Below the pieces are notes generated by a model. It made no database searches. It had not been told where the DNA came from and worked only from the letters and a program-made list of their open reading frames with translations. A stretch of 64,000 nucleotides of DNA, taken from contig JAIXZW010000003.1 in the NCBI GenBank assembly GCA_027489375.1, positions 310,001 through 374,000 of the forward strand. Direction: 5' to 3'. The stretch's first letter is position 1. Each line of letters begins with the position of its first letter. The position numbers and the translations under genes are program-made. Of the stretch, positions 19,627 to 27,853 are shown piece after piece. Source of the stretch: Paracoccaceae bacterium (lineage in GTDB: Bacteria > Pseudomonadota > Alphaproteobacteria > Rhodobacterales > Rhodobacteraceae).

Positions 19627-20202
19627 TCATTTGCTGTTGCGCGGGTCGATCCAGCCGATGTTCCCGTCATCACGACGATACACCACGTTCACGCCGCCAT
19701 GTCCTTCGTTGCGGAACACAAGCATTTTCTGGCCACCCAGTTCCAACATCATCACGGCTTCGCCGACAGTGACCGAAGGGATCTTGGTTTCCATTTCGGC
19801 GATGACGATGGGTTGGGTCAGATCGGCTGCGTCATCCTCGGGTTCCTCGGTTGGGGCGAGGATATATGACGACCCTTCGGCGAATTCAACGGGTGCCGTT
19901 CGCGTGTTGTGATGGTTGCGGATGCGGCGTTTGTAGCGGCGCAACTGCTTGTCCATCTTCTCGCGGCAGGATTCGAAGGCGGCGTAGATTTCGGTCGCGT
20001 GCCCCTTGGCCTGCGCGGTGAGGCCGGTCGACAGGTGGATGACGGCTTCGCAAACATATTCATGCGCGGAGCGGGAAAAGACGATCACGGCATCGGTCGG
20101 GCGCTGGGCGTATTTCTCGACCACCTCGCCCAGTTCGGCCTTTACATGGGTTTGCAGAGCTTCCCCGATGTCGATCTGTTTGCCGCTGATCTGGTAACGC
20201 AT
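19627..20202 (-). CDS. hpf: Ribosome hibernation promoting factor (long form)
   Basis: A 191-residue long HPF. The N-terminal domain (about 1-100) is the RaiA/YfiA ribosome-binding fold (MRYQISGKQIDIGEAL, KGHATEIYAAFESCREKMDKQL), followed by a charged linker and the C-terminal dimerisation domain (PSVTVGEAVMMLELGGQKML, VVYRRDDGNIGWIDP) that makes 100S ribosome dimers in stationary phase. A strong AAGGAGG precedes the ATG at 20202. The 221 bp gap to lptB suggests it has its own promoter, and the pairing with ptsN is conserved. Confidence 0.96.
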   Translation of the reverse strand: MRYQISGKQIDIGEALQTHVKAELGEVVEKYAQRPTDAVIVFSRSAHEYVCEAVIHLSTGLTAQAKGHATEIYAAFESCREKMDKQLRRYKRRIRNHHNTRTAPVEFAEGSSYILAPTEEPEDDAADLTQPIVIAEMETKIPSVTVGEAVMMLELGGQKMLVFRNEGHGGVNVVYRRDDGNIGWIDPRNSK

Positions 20203-20359
20203 GATGCCTCCTTCGCATGCAAACCGCTGGCCGCGATGGTGCGGAACAGACGGTCATTGGTAATCTGAGGGGCGCTTGCCGATCCTGCAAGATGCGGCAC
20301 CCGTCGGGTGGCGGCATGGGCGGATCCGGGCAGGGCGTATGTCGGTCGCATCAAGGGTA

Positions 20360-20388
20360 TTTGCGCCCAGACCCGCCCGTCTTGTCAA
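20360..20388 (-). promoter_or_regulatory. Possible promoter upstream of hpf-ptsN
   Basis: A consensus -35 TTGACA lies on the minus strand at 20388-20383 in the lptB-hpf gap. Near the expected -10 distance the sequence is only CGCAAATA (20365-20358), a poor match, so activity is uncertain. Confidence 0.3.
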
Positions 20389-20423
20389 CAGAGTCGTGCG
20401 GTCTTGTCCGAAAGGATGGGCGG

Positions 20424-21185
20424 TCAGGAGATGCGGAAGTTCTGGCCGAGGTAGACGCTGCGGACCATCTCGTCCTTGACCACCTCGTCGGTGGTGCCGC
20501 TCATCAGCACCTTGCCGTCGTGCAGGATATAGGCGCGGTCCACGATTTCGAGCGTTTCGCGCACGTTGTGGTCGGTGATCAGCACGCCGATGCCGCGCCC
20601 CTTGAGGTCGGCGACGAGGTGGCGGATTTCCGCGACCGCGATCGGGTCGACGCCGGCGAAGGGTTCGTCGAGCAGCAGGTATTTCGGATCGGCGGCAAGG
20701 CAGCGGGCGATTTCGACGCGGCGGCGTTCCCCGCCCGACAGCGCAAGCGCGGGCGCATGGCGGATGTGGGTGATCGAGAATTCGGAAAGCAGCTCTTCCA
20801 GCCGTTCGCGGCGCTTGTGCCGGTCGGGCACGGCGATTTCGAGAACGGCGAGGATGTTGTCCTCTACCGAGAGGCCGCGGAAGATCGACACCTCTTGCGG
20901 CAGGTAGCCGATGCCAAGGCGGGCGCGGCGATACATCGGCAGGGCGGTCACGTCGCGCCCGTCGATCAGCACCTCGCCGCCTTCGGGGGTGACAAGGCCC
21001 GCGATGGCGTAAAAGCAGGTGGTCTTGCCCGAACCGTTGGGGCCGAGCAGGGCCACGACCTCGCCCCGGTTCAGGGTCATCGACACGTCGCGGATCACGG
21101 GGCGGCGCTTGTAGCTTTTGCGCAGGCCGCGCACGACAAGGCCCGCCGAGCCGGTGGTGACGGTAAGTTCGGGTTTCACTGTCAC
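20424..21185 (-). CDS. lptB: LPS export ABC transporter ATPase LptB
   Basis: A 253-residue ABC ATPase that powers lipopolysaccharide extraction from the inner membrane with LptFG. It has Walker A GPNGSGKT (48-55), the signature LSGGERRR (around 150), Walker B YLLLDEPFAGVDP and the switch histidine in LITDHNVRET. All are intact. The start overlaps the lptA stop by 4 bp, so lptC-lptA-lptB are coupled. Confidence 0.98.
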   Translation of the reverse strand: MTVKPELTVTTGSAGLVVRGLRKSYKRRPVIRDVSMTLNRGEVVALLGPNGSGKTTCFYAIAGLVTPEGGEVLIDGRDVTALPMYRRARLGIGYLPQEVSIFRGLSVEDNILAVLEIAVPDRHKRRERLEELLSEFSITHIRHAPALALSGGERRRVEIARCLAADPKYLLLDEPFAGVDPIAVAEIRHLVADLKGRGIGVLITDHNVRETLEIVDRAYILHDGKVLMSGTTDEVVKDEMVRSVYLGQNFRIS

Positions 21186-21682
21186 GGGGTCTTGCCGGAT
21201 TCGGGCGTAAATGTCGTCTGGACGCGGCCTTCCATGCGGCCCGTGCCCTTTTGCAGGTCATAGACCATCTTCTGGCCTGCGATCGTGGTGCTGCCCTGGG
21301 TCAGCAGCACATCCCCGGTCAGCACGACCTCGCCCGTGGCGACGGTGTAGACGGCGTCGTCGGCCTGCGCGGCTTCGGTTCCGCCGGTAAAGGTGACGCG
21401 ACCCGAGAAGAAGAGCTTGGAAATGCCGGCTCCGCCCTTGGCATATTCGACGCGGGCATTTCCGGCCTTGATCGTCATGGCCCCCTGCGTGACGAGGACA
21501 TTTCCGTCAAAGGTCGCAAGGCCGGTGCCCTGATCGACGGCGAGGCTGTCGGCACCCACCTCGACCGGAAGGGTGGGGTCCTGCTGCAAGCCTTTGAATT
21601 CCACCTGCTGCGCGCTGGCCGGAGGGGCGAGGGCGAGGAGGGAAGCGAGGATCAGGGCGACGGTGCGGGCAATGTGGGTCAT
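21182..21682 (-). CDS. lptA: LPS periplasmic transport protein LptA
   Basis: A 166-residue periplasmic protein with a cleavable signal peptide (residues 1-24, ending PPASAQ). The body is an OstA/LptA beta-jellyroll (ADSLAVDQGTGLATFDGN, AVYTVATGEVVLTGDV, KMVYDLQKGTGRMEG) that bridges the inner-membrane LptC and outer-membrane LptD and carries LPS across the periplasm. It overlaps lptC by 4 bp upstream and lptB by 4 bp downstream. Confidence 0.95.
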   Translation of the reverse strand: MTHIARTVALILASLLALAPPASAQQVEFKGLQQDPTLPVEVGADSLAVDQGTGLATFDGNVLVTQGAMTIKAGNARVEYAKGGAGISKLFFSGRVTFTGGTEAAQADDAVYTVATGEVVLTGDVLLTQGSTTIAGQKMVYDLQKGTGRMEGRVQTTFTPESGKTP

Positions 21683-22290
21683 TTGGGCTGATATACCAGC
21701 TTAACGCGGCCTTTGAAAACCAGAAGATAAGGGGCATCCGCGCCGCTGCCGCGGCTGAGGACCATCGTGTCGGCGGTGATCCGCCCTGCGGGGCCGGTTG
21801 CGCTGACCGGCGTGTCCGAGACGAGGCGGGTTTCCCGCAGGTTGGCGGTCAGCGCGTCGGATTCGATGCGGTAGCCGGTCGAGTTGTCGATGCGCACCTT
21901 GCCGCTGAGAAAAAGCAGTCCGGTGGCGGAATCGAGTCGTGCGGTTTCGGAGACGAGATCGGTTCGCTTGCCGTCGGGCGTGGTCAGGCTGGCGGTGATC
22001 CTGAGCGCGGTGGAGTCCGCCCCGTCGCTCGTGGCGGGGCGGGCCTCTTCGGCCTGCATCACAAGGGCGCTGCCATCGGCGGTGGTGCCCGCATAGGCGG
22101 GTTTGGTGATGCGCGGCTCGCGCATGCGCGATTCGACATCGACGGTGGCGTAGGGAATCGCGGCCTCGGGGTCGATGCGGTTCGACACGAGGAAGAGCGT
22201 GGACAAAAGGCCGAGCGCGGTCAACGGCAGCGCGACCTTGAGCCAGCCGACGGCCCGCGACCAACCGTCAAAGGCGCGCCGTGCCGCCAT
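21679..22290 (-). CDS. lptC: LPS export protein LptC
   Basis: A 203-residue bitopic protein: one membrane helix near residues 17-37 (LKVALPLTALGLLSTLFLV) and a periplasmic jellyroll domain that passes LPS from LptFG to LptA. Family features include the ALRITASLTTPDG and LFLSGKVRIDNSTGYRIESD strands. The ATG at 22290 is 1 bp after the kdsD stop, and the 3' end overlaps lptA by 4 bp. Confidence 0.9.
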   Translation of the reverse strand: MAARRAFDGWSRAVGWLKVALPLTALGLLSTLFLVSNRIDPEAAIPYATVDVESRMREPRITKPAYAGTTADGSALVMQAEEARPATSDGADSTALRITASLTTPDGKRTDLVSETARLDSATGLLFLSGKVRIDNSTGYRIESDALTANLRETRLVSDTPVSATGPAGRITADTMVLSRGSGADAPYLLVFKGRVKLVYQPK

Positions 22291-22291
22291 G

Positions 22292-23266
22292 TCAGGCGAT
22301 TCCGGCGCGAAGGCAGTCGTGGATGTGCAAAAGACCCACGGCGGTGGTGCTGTCGGGCGGGTCGGTGACGAAAAGGCAGGTGATCTTCTTTTCGTTCATG
22401 ATCCGCACGGCGGTTTCTGCCAGTGCATCCGGCCCGATGGTGCGGGGTGCGCCGGTCATCACATCGCCGGCGGTCAGGTCCATCAGGCCGTCGAGATGGC
22501 GGCGCAGGTCGCCGTCGGTGATGATGCCCTGAAGATAGCCGTTCGCATCGGTCACGCCCACGACACCGAAGCCGCGACCCGACATCACGATCAGCGCCTC
22601 GCCCATCGGGGTGTCGTGGGGGATGATGGGCGGATCGCCATGCATCAGGTCGCGCACCTTGGACAATTTCGCGCCCAGTTTGCCGCCGGGGTGGAAGAGG
22701 CGGAAATGTTCGGGCGTGAACTGGCGGTGTTCCATCAGCGCGACCGCGATGGCGTCACCAAGGGCGAGCGTCATGGTGGTCGATGTGGTGGGGACGATCC
22801 CCGTCCCGCAAGCTTCGGGCGCGGGGGGAAGAACCAGCGCGACATCGGCCTGGCGCAGCAGCGTCGAATCGGGGCGCGAGGCGACACCGATCAGGGGAAT
22901 GTCGAAGCGGCGGGTATGGGCGATGATGTCCGAAAGCTCGGGCGTCTCGCCGGAATTCGACAGCACCAGCGCCACGTCGCCGCGCATGACCATGCCGAGG
23001 TCGCCGTGGCTTGCCTCGGCCGGATGGACGAATTGCGCGGGCGTGCCGGTCGAGGCGAGTGTCGCCGCGATCTTGCGGGCGATGTGGCCGGATTTGCCCA
23101 TGCCCGACACGATCACGCGGCCCGTGGCGTTCAGGATGGTCTGGACCGCATCGGTGAAAGCACCGTCGAGGCTGGATTCCAGCAGGGACAGCGCATCCGC
23201 CTCGCGCCGGATGACGCGGCGGGCGGTGGCGAGCAGGGCCTGCGCGTCAGTGGTGGAAGATGTCAT
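22292..23266 (-). CDS. kdsD: Arabinose-5-phosphate isomerase, KpsF/GutQ family
   Basis: A 324-residue enzyme converting ribulose 5-phosphate to arabinose 5-phosphate, the first committed precursor of Kdo. The SIS domain covers about 40-180 (VSGMGKSGHIARKIAATLAS, HGDLGMVMRGDVALVLSNSG, GTGIVPTTSTTMTLALGDA) and two CBS domains follow (VRDLM..., VGVTDANGYLQGIITDGDLRRH). The ATG at 23266 was chosen because the longer frame would overlap the rnd gene deeply; the remaining overlap is 20 bp. Its location before lptCAB matches the Kdo-lipid A export grouping. Confidence 0.95.
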   Translation of the reverse strand: MTSSTTDAQALLATARRVIRREADALSLLESSLDGAFTDAVQTILNATGRVIVSGMGKSGHIARKIAATLASTGTPAQFVHPAEASHGDLGMVMRGDVALVLSNSGETPELSDIIAHTRRFDIPLIGVASRPDSTLLRQADVALVLPPAPEACGTGIVPTTSTTMTLALGDAIAVALMEHRQFTPEHFRLFHPGGKLGAKLSKVRDLMHGDPPIIPHDTPMGEALIVMSGRGFGVVGVTDANGYLQGIITDGDLRRHLDGLMDLTAGDVMTGAPRTIGPDALAETAVRIMNEKKITCLFVTDPPDSTTAVGLLHIHDCLRAGIA

Positions 23267-23861
23267 TGGGTTCGTCCCAGCCAAGAAGGTCAAGCTCGGC
23301 CCGAGTGGGCAGGAAATCGAAGAGGCGCTGGGCAAGGTCCATGCGGCCTTCGCGGATCAGGCGGGCTTCGAGTTCGGTTTTCAGCCGGTGCAGGTAAAGC
23401 ACGTCCGAAGCCGCGTATTCCTTTTGCGCGTCGGTCAGGGTGGCCGAGCCCCAGTCCGAGGTCTGCTGCTGTTTCGACACATCCACGCCGACGAGTTCGA
23501 GCAGCAGGTATTTCAGCCCGTGCCGGTCGGTGAAGGTGCGGATCAGGCGCGAGGCGATCTTGGTGCACCAGACGGGGGCGGTGGTGACGCCGAAGGCCTG
23601 TTTCATCGCCGCGATGTCGAAGCGGCCGAAGTGGAAGAGTTTCAGCGTGGCGGGATCGGTCAGCAGCCGTTCGAGGTTGGGGGCGGAGGTCTGGCCGCGC
23701 GCGATCTGCACGAGATGCGCATCCCCGTTCCCGTCCGAAAGCTGCACGAGGCAAAGCCGGTCGCGGCGCGGGTCGAGGCCCATCGTCTCGGTGTCGATGG
23801 CGACGACGGGGCCGAGGGTCAGGCCATCGGGCAGGTCGTTCTGGTAGAGGTGGATCGCCAC
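23247..23861 (-). CDS. Ribonuclease D-like 3'-5' exonuclease, short form
   Basis: A 204-residue DEDDy exonuclease made of the catalytic domain only, without the HRDC domains of full RNase D. Catalytic residues are Asp23 and Glu25 in AIDTETMGL, an Asp in HFGRFDIAAM, and Tyr/Asp in YAASDVLYLH. The start is GTG at 23861 with AAGGA upstream; the open frame continues upstream but through a tRNA gene. The family trims RNA 3' ends. It overlaps kdsD by 20 bp, so the two are probably co-transcribed. I leave the symbol empty because this short form is distinct from true rnd. Confidence 0.9.
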   Translation of the reverse strand: MAIHLYQNDLPDGLTLGPVVAIDTETMGLDPRRDRLCLVQLSDGNGDAHLVQIARGQTSAPNLERLLTDPATLKLFHFGRFDIAAMKQAFGVTTAPVWCTKIASRLIRTFTDRHGLKYLLLELVGVDVSKQQQTSDWGSATLTDAQKEYAASDVLYLHRLKTELEARLIREGRMDLAQRLFDFLPTRAELDLLGWDEPNDIFHH

Positions 23862-23940
23862 GGGAAAATCCTTGTGCGTAAGGTATCGGCCCGCATTAGA
23901 CCCCGTTGCGGGAACGGTCAACGCGGCAAGGCGCCTGAAA

Positions 23941-23969
23941 GACAAAAGGGCGCGCTTTTCAGCGCGCCC
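23941..23969 (-). terminator. Rho-independent terminator after tRNA-Leu
   Basis: On the minus strand a perfect 9 bp stem GGGCGCGCT/AGCGCGCCC (23969-23961 with 23956-23948) with a GAAA loop, then TTTTGTC. It lies 16 bp after the tRNA 3' end. Confidence 0.9.
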
Positions 23970-23985
23970 CTTGGCTAGATCGACA

Positions 23986-24070
23986 TGGTGCCCAGAAGAG
24001 GACTCGAACCTCCACGCCTTGCAGCGCTGGTACCTGAAACCAGTGCGTCTACCAATTCCGCCATCTGGGC
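23986..24070 (-). tRNA. tRNA-Leu, anticodon CAG
   Basis: An 85 nt tRNA including an encoded CCA. The acceptor stem GCCCAGA pairs with TCTGGGC, and the discriminator is A. The D-arm has AATTGGTAGA; the anticodon stem CTGGT/ACCAG encloses TTCAGGT, giving anticodon CAG, which reads CUG. A long variable arm (CGCTGCAAGGCG) is of class II, as expected for leucine. The T-loop is TTCGAGT. CUG is the favoured Leu codon in this GC-rich genome. Confidence 0.97.
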
Positions 24071-24087
24071 CCAAGTCGATGGAGGGC

Positions 24088-24116
24088 GATGTAAAGAAGC
24101 CTTGGGGCGGTGTCAA
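24088..24116 (-). promoter_or_regulatory. Promoter of tRNA-Leu
   Basis: Consensus TTGACA at 24116-24111 on the minus strand, a 17 bp spacer and TACATC at 24093-24088, placing the -10 about 18 nt before the mature tRNA 5' end. Confidence 0.7.
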
Positions 24117-24155
24117 CGGCGGGTGTGAAGATTCTTTGCCGCTTGGCGTGCCTAC

Positions 24156-24174
24156 GAATTTTCTGCGAAAATTC
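24156..24174. repeat. Short perfect hairpin, dispersed family
   Basis: GAATTTTC (24156-24163), loop TGC, GAAAATTC (24167-24174). Same design as copies at 24358, 33136, 33177 and the array at 6817. It lies in the 392 bp gene-free stretch 24071-24462. Confidence 0.7.
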
Positions 24175-24214
24175 CGGTCTTTCCTTGCAGCGTGGCGCGG
24201 GTGTGCAGGGCATA

Positions 24215-24313
24215 GGGGGGCCAGCCCCCCAAGCGGCCCTTGGCCGCTTTCCCCCCGGGATATTTGGGGCAAGAGGAAGCACGCACGGGTTTCACCTTGG
24301 CCCAAATACTCGT
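24215..24313. repeat. Composite intergenic repeat, two cores in opposite orientation
   Basis: Starts with GGGGGG/CCCCCC (24215-24220, 24225-24230), then an AAGCGGCC/GGCCGCTT hairpin (24231-24238, 24242-24249), then a plus-strand core CCCCCCGGGATATTTGGGGC with AAGAGGAAGC (24251-24280). After about 10 bp comes a minus-strand core (24313-24291, GAGTATTTGGGCCAAGGTGAAAC). With the flanking hairpins it fills most of the gap between tRNA-Leu and the NDUFA9-like gene. No gene was found here. Confidence 0.7.
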
Positions 24314-24357
24314 CTTATTGCGACGCCTGTGCGCGCGCGACGCTGACGGAGGGGCTG

Positions 24358-24376
24358 GATTTTTCGCAGAAAAATC
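24358..24376. repeat. Short perfect hairpin, dispersed family
   Basis: GATTTTTC (24358-24365), loop GCA, GAAAAATC (24369-24376), about 85 bp before the NDUFA9-like gene. Confidence 0.7.
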
Positions 24377-24462
24377 GTTGTCAGGGCTGCGGCGCTTTGT
24401 GGTGCTTGGCCTTTGGCGGGCAAGGGTGTAATCAGCGTCCGAAACATTCAGGAGGCCCGCGC

Positions 24463-25449
24463 ATGAGCAAACTGGTCACGATCTACGGCGGTTCGGGGTT
24501 CGTCGGGCGCTATATTGCACGCCGGATGGCGAAAGAGGGTTGGCGCGTGCGCGTCGCGGTGCGGCACCCGAATGACGCGCTTTTCGTCAAGCCTTACGGT
24601 GTGGTGGGTCAGGTGGAGCCTGTCGCCTGCAACATCCGCGACGATGCAAGCGTGCGTGCGGTGATGAAGGGGGCGGATGCGGTGGTGAACTGCGTCGGCA
24701 TCCTGAACCGCGCGGGGCGCAACACCTTTGATTCGGTGCAGGCCCAAGGCGCGGGCCGGATTGCCCGCATCGCGGCCGAGGAAGGGGTGGCGAACCTTGT
24801 CCACCTGTCCTCCATCGGGGCGGATGCGGGGTCTGACAGCGAATACCAGCGGACCAAGGCTGCGGGCGAGGCGGCGGTTCTGGCGGCTTACCCTGCGGCG
24901 GTGATCCTGCGCCCGTCGATCATCTTCGGGAACGAGGACGGTTTCTTCAACCGCTTCGCCGCGATGACGCGAATGGGGCCGATCCTGCCGGTCGTCGGGG
25001 CCGACACGCGGTTCCAGCCGGTCTATGTGGATGATGTCGCGCAGGCGGCGGTGCTGGGTGCCACGGGCCGCGCGGCGGCGGGTGTCTATGAACTTGGCGG
25101 GCCGGATGTGGACACGTTCCGCGGTCTGATGGGTCGGATGCTTTCGGTGATCCAGCGGCGGCGGCTTGTGCTGAACATCCCCTTCTTCGTGGCGGGGATC
25201 ATGGGCGGCGCGCTCGATCTGGTGCAGACGCTGACGGCGGGCATCGTGAAGAACGGCATGATCACCCGCGATCAGGTGCGGAACCTGCGGCAGGACAACG
25301 TGGTTTCGCCCACGGCACGCGGTCTGGCCGATCTGGGGATCACCCCCACGGCGTTGGGGGCCGTGCTGCCGGAATACCTGTGGCGCTATCGCCCGTCGGG
25401 GCAATATGCCGCGATCAAGAATTCGGCGAAGAACCTGAAAAAGGCCTGA
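24463..25449 (+). CDS. NDUFA9-like NAD(P)-binding protein (complex I-associated family)
   Basis: A 328-residue atypical short-chain dehydrogenase. The N-terminal Rossmann motif is [33 protein letters not shown] and [12 protein letters not shown] are further family marks. The catalytic Tyr/Lys are displaced, as in NDUFA9. In mitochondria and some alphaproteobacteria (Paracoccus) such proteins associate with NADH dehydrogenase, so a structural role in complex I is likely. GGAGG lies 7 bp before the ATG. It is 4 bp ahead of uppP, an arrangement I recall from other alphaproteobacteria. Confidence 0.88.
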   Translation: MSKLVTIYGGSGFVGRYIARRMAKEGWRVRVAVRHPNDALFVKPYGVVGQVEPVACNIRDDASVRAVMKGADAVVNCVGILNRAGRNTFDSVQAQGAGRIARIAAEEGVANLVHLSSIGADAGSDSEYQRTKAAGEAAVLAAYPAAVILRPSIIFGNEDGFFNRFAAMTRMGPILPVVGADTRFQPVYVDDVAQAAVLGATGRAAAGVYELGGPDVDTFRGLMGRMLSVIQRRRLVLNIPFFVAGIMGGALDLVQTLTAGIVKNGMITRDQVRNLRQDNVVSPTARGLADLGITPTALGAVLPEYLWRYRPSGQYAAIKNSAKNLKKA

Positions 25450-25453
25450 ACGA

Positions 25454-26254
25454 TTGGGAAATACGGTCGATGCGGTGCTCCTTGGTCTGATCGAGGGGCT
25501 TACGGAGTTCATTCCGGTATCATCGACGGGGCATCTGCTGCTGGCAGGGCATTTCCTTGGTTTCGAAAGTCCGGGGCGGACGTTCGAGGTGGTGATCCAG
25601 CTTGGTGCGGTGCTGGCGATCCTGACGGTCTATGCCGCAAAGCTGTGGCAGGTGGCGTCGACCGTGCAGACGGACCCGACCTCGCGCCGTTTCGTGGTGT
25701 CGGTGCTGCTGGCGTTTTTGCCCGCGATGGTGATCGGGGCGCTTTTGCATGATTTCATCAAGACGGTGCTCTTCGAGACGCCCGCGCTGGTGGCGGTGAT
25801 GCTGATCCTTGGCGGGGTGATCCTGCTGTTCGTGGACCGCATCGCGCCCGCCGAGGTGCATGGCGATGCGATGCATCTGCCGTTCCGCAAGGCGCTGGCC
25901 ATCGGGTTCTTCCAGTGCCTTGCGATGGTTCCCGGTGTCAGCCGCTCGGGCGCGACCATCGTGGGGGCGCGGATGCTGGGTGTGGGGCGGCGGGCGGCGG
26001 CGGAGTTTTCCTTTTTCCTGTCGATGCCGACGATGGCGGCGGCCTTTGCCTTCGACCTGTGGAAAAGCCGTCACATCCTTGATTTCTCGGCCCTTGGAAA
26101 TATTGCCGTGGGTTTCGTGCTGGCCTTCGTCAGCGGGGTTCTGGTGGTGCGCTGGCTGCTCGATTTCGTCTCGCGCCACGGGTTTGCGCTGTTCGGCTGG
26201 TGGCGAATCATCGTCGGCACGGTTGCGCTTGGCCTGCTTTGGCTGGGGTTTTGA
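25454..26254 (+). CDS. uppP: Undecaprenyl-diphosphatase UppP (BacA)
   Basis: A 266-residue membrane enzyme that dephosphorylates undecaprenyl diphosphate to recycle the lipid carrier for peptidoglycan and surface glycans. The N-terminal [20 protein letters not shown] and the central [10 protein letters not shown] motif are the catalytic signatures, with about seven or eight hydrophobic segments. The start is TTG at 25454: no ATG or GTG gives the full N-terminal helix, and the family start aligns there. It would support both cell wall growth and the glycan cluster at 11-19 kb. Confidence 0.95.
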   Translation: MGNTVDAVLLGLIEGLTEFIPVSSTGHLLLAGHFLGFESPGRTFEVVIQLGAVLAILTVYAAKLWQVASTVQTDPTSRRFVVSVLLAFLPAMVIGALLHDFIKTVLFETPALVAVMLILGGVILLFVDRIAPAEVHGDAMHLPFRKALAIGFFQCLAMVPGVSRSGATIVGARMLGVGRRAAAEFSFFLSMPTMAAAFAFDLWKSRHILDFSALGNIAVGFVLAFVSGVLVVRWLLDFVSRHGFALFGWWRIIVGTVALGLLWLGF

Positions 26255-26270
26255 GGGTATAGGTATCGGT

Positions 26271-26359
26271 TGCTGACCTAATTTTTGCCGGATCGGGCAG
26301 TATTTTTGACCCATCGCGGAAAAAAGCGGGCAATAGGTCAGTCGTGCTGACTTTTATTG
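26271..26359 (+). promoter_or_regulatory. Regulatory region upstream of gltD with repeated and palindromic motifs
   Basis: Two imperfect direct repeats, TGCTGACCTAATTTTTGCCGG at 26271 and TGCTGACTTTTATTGCCGGG at 26345, 74 bp apart. The second overlaps a palindrome CAATA-G-GTCAG (26331-26341) with CTGAC-TTT-TATTG (26347-26359). CTGACCTA (26273-26280) and TAGGTCAG (26334-26341) also form an 8 bp inverted pair. TTGACC at 26306 is a possible -35. These look like paired sites for a nitrogen or amino-acid regulator; no match to the NtrC consensus was seen. Confidence 0.5.
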
Positions 26360-26416
26360 CCGGGAGAGCCAAAGTAGAAAGCGCGCCTGAGTTATTCCTG
26401 TCGGGAGGGCGCCTTC

Positions 26417-27853
26417 ATGGCCAAGCAACGCATGCTCCAGTTCGTTACGGTCGGCAAGGAGATGCCGGAGAAGCGCCCCGCGCCGTTGCGCGCGCAGGAT
26501 TTCCACGAGATTTACCGCGAATTCGCCGCCGAAAAAGCTGCCGAGCAGGCGGGGCGGTGCAGCCAGTGCGGCGTGCCCTATTGCCAGGCGCATTGCCCGC
26601 TGCACAACAACATCCCCGACTGGCTGCGCCTGACCGCCGAGGGGCGGTTGCAGGAAGCCTATGAGTTGAGCCAGGCCACCAACACCTTCCCCGAAATCTG
26701 CGGCCGCATCTGCCCGCAGGACCGTCTGTGCGAAGGCAATTGCGTGATCGAACAGTCCGGCCACGGCACGGTGACGATCGGGTCGGTCGAGAAATACCTG
26801 ACCGACCTTGCGTGGGAAAACGGTTGGGTGAAGCCGATTGTTCCCGCGGTGGAGCGTGGCGAGTCGGTGGGGATCATCGGCGCGGGTCCGGGTGGCCTCG
26901 CCGCGGCGGGCGAGTTGCGCAAGCGCGGGGTGCAGGTGACGGTCTATGACCGCTACGACCGTGCGGGCGGGCTGCTGACCTATGGCATCCCCGGTTTCAA
27001 GCTGGAAAAGCCCGTCGTGATGCAGCGGATCGAGCAGTTGGAAGCGGCGGGGGTGAATTTTGTCCTGAACTGCCGCGTGGGCGAGGATATCAGCTTTGAC
27101 GCCATTCGCGGGCAGCACGATGCCGTGCTGATCGCCACGGGCGTTTACAAGGCGCGTGACATTTCGGCCCCCGGCGTGGGCGCGAAGGGTGTGGTCAAGG
27201 CGCTGGATTACCTGACCGCTTCGAACCGCAAGAGCTTTGGTGACGAGGTGCCGGAATTCGACTCGGGCGAGTTGAACGCGACCGGCAAGCGCGTGGTCGT
27301 CATCGGCGGTGGTGACACGGCGATGGACTGCGTGCGGACGGCGATCCGTCAGGGGGCGACCTCGGTGAAGTGCCTTTATCGCCGCGACAAGGCGAACATG
27401 CCGGGTTCGCAGCGCGAAGTGCAGAATGCCGAGGAAGAGGGCGTCGATTTCGTCTGGCTGACCGCGCCCAAGGGTTTCACCGGCGGGGATGTGGTCGATG
27501 GCGTGATGGTGCAGCGGATGCGTCTGGGCGCGCCGGATGCATCGGGCCGCCAGTCGCCCGAGATCATCGAAGGTGCCGATTATGTCGAACCCGCCGAGCT
27601 GGTCATTCAGGCGCTGGGCTTCGAGCCGGAAGAGATTCCGGCGCTTTGGGGTGTGCCGGAACTGGCCGTGACGCGCTGGGGTACGATCAAGGCCGATTTC
27701 CGCAGCCATGCGACCAGCCTCGACGGGGTTTACGCGGCGGGCGATATCGTGCGCGGCGCGTCGCTGGTGGTCTGGGCGATCCGTGACGGGCGCGAGGCGG
27801 CAGAGTCGATCCTGACCTATCTGGCGCAACCGGCGACGGTGGCGGCGGAGTGA
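26417..27853 (+). CDS. gltD: Glutamate synthase (NADPH) small subunit
   Basis: A 478-residue beta subunit that takes electrons from NADPH through FAD and 4Fe-4S clusters to GltB. The N-terminal cluster ligands are in RCSQCGVPYCQAHCPLHNN and CGRICPQDRLCEGNC. The FAD site is VGIIGAGPGGLAAAGEL; the NADPH site is VVIGGGDTAMDCVR. Length is typical. GGGAGGG lies 7 bp before the ATG. Here gltD precedes gltB, with a small periplasmic protein between. Confidence 0.98.
   Translation: MAKQRMLQFVTVGKEMPEKRPAPLRAQDFHEIYREFAAEKAAEQAGRCSQCGVPYCQAHCPLHNNIPDWLRLTAEGRLQEAYELSQATNTFPEICGRICPQDRLCEGNCVIEQSGHGTVTIGSVEKYLTDLAWENGWVKPIVPAVERGESVGIIGAGPGGLAAAGELRKRGVQVTVYDRYDRAGGLLTYGIPGFKLEKPVVMQRIEQLEAAGVNFVLNCRVGEDISFDAIRGQHDAVLIATGVYKARDISAPGVGAKGVVKALDYLTASNRKSFGDEVPEFDSGELNATGKRVVVIGGGDTAMDCVRTAIRQGATSVKCLYRRDKANMPGSQREVQNAEEEGVDFVWLTAPKGFTGGDVVDGVMVQRMRLGAPDASGRQSPEIIEGADYVEPAELVIQALGFEPEEIPALWGVPELAVTRWGTIKADFRSHATSLDGVYAAGDIVRGASLVVWAIRDGREAAESILTYLAQPATVAAE

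Noticed and set aside
24071..24462. Possible small gene in the 392 bp gap after tRNA-Leu
   Set aside because: Frames here cross hairpins and GC repeats, have no ribosome binding site and look random.
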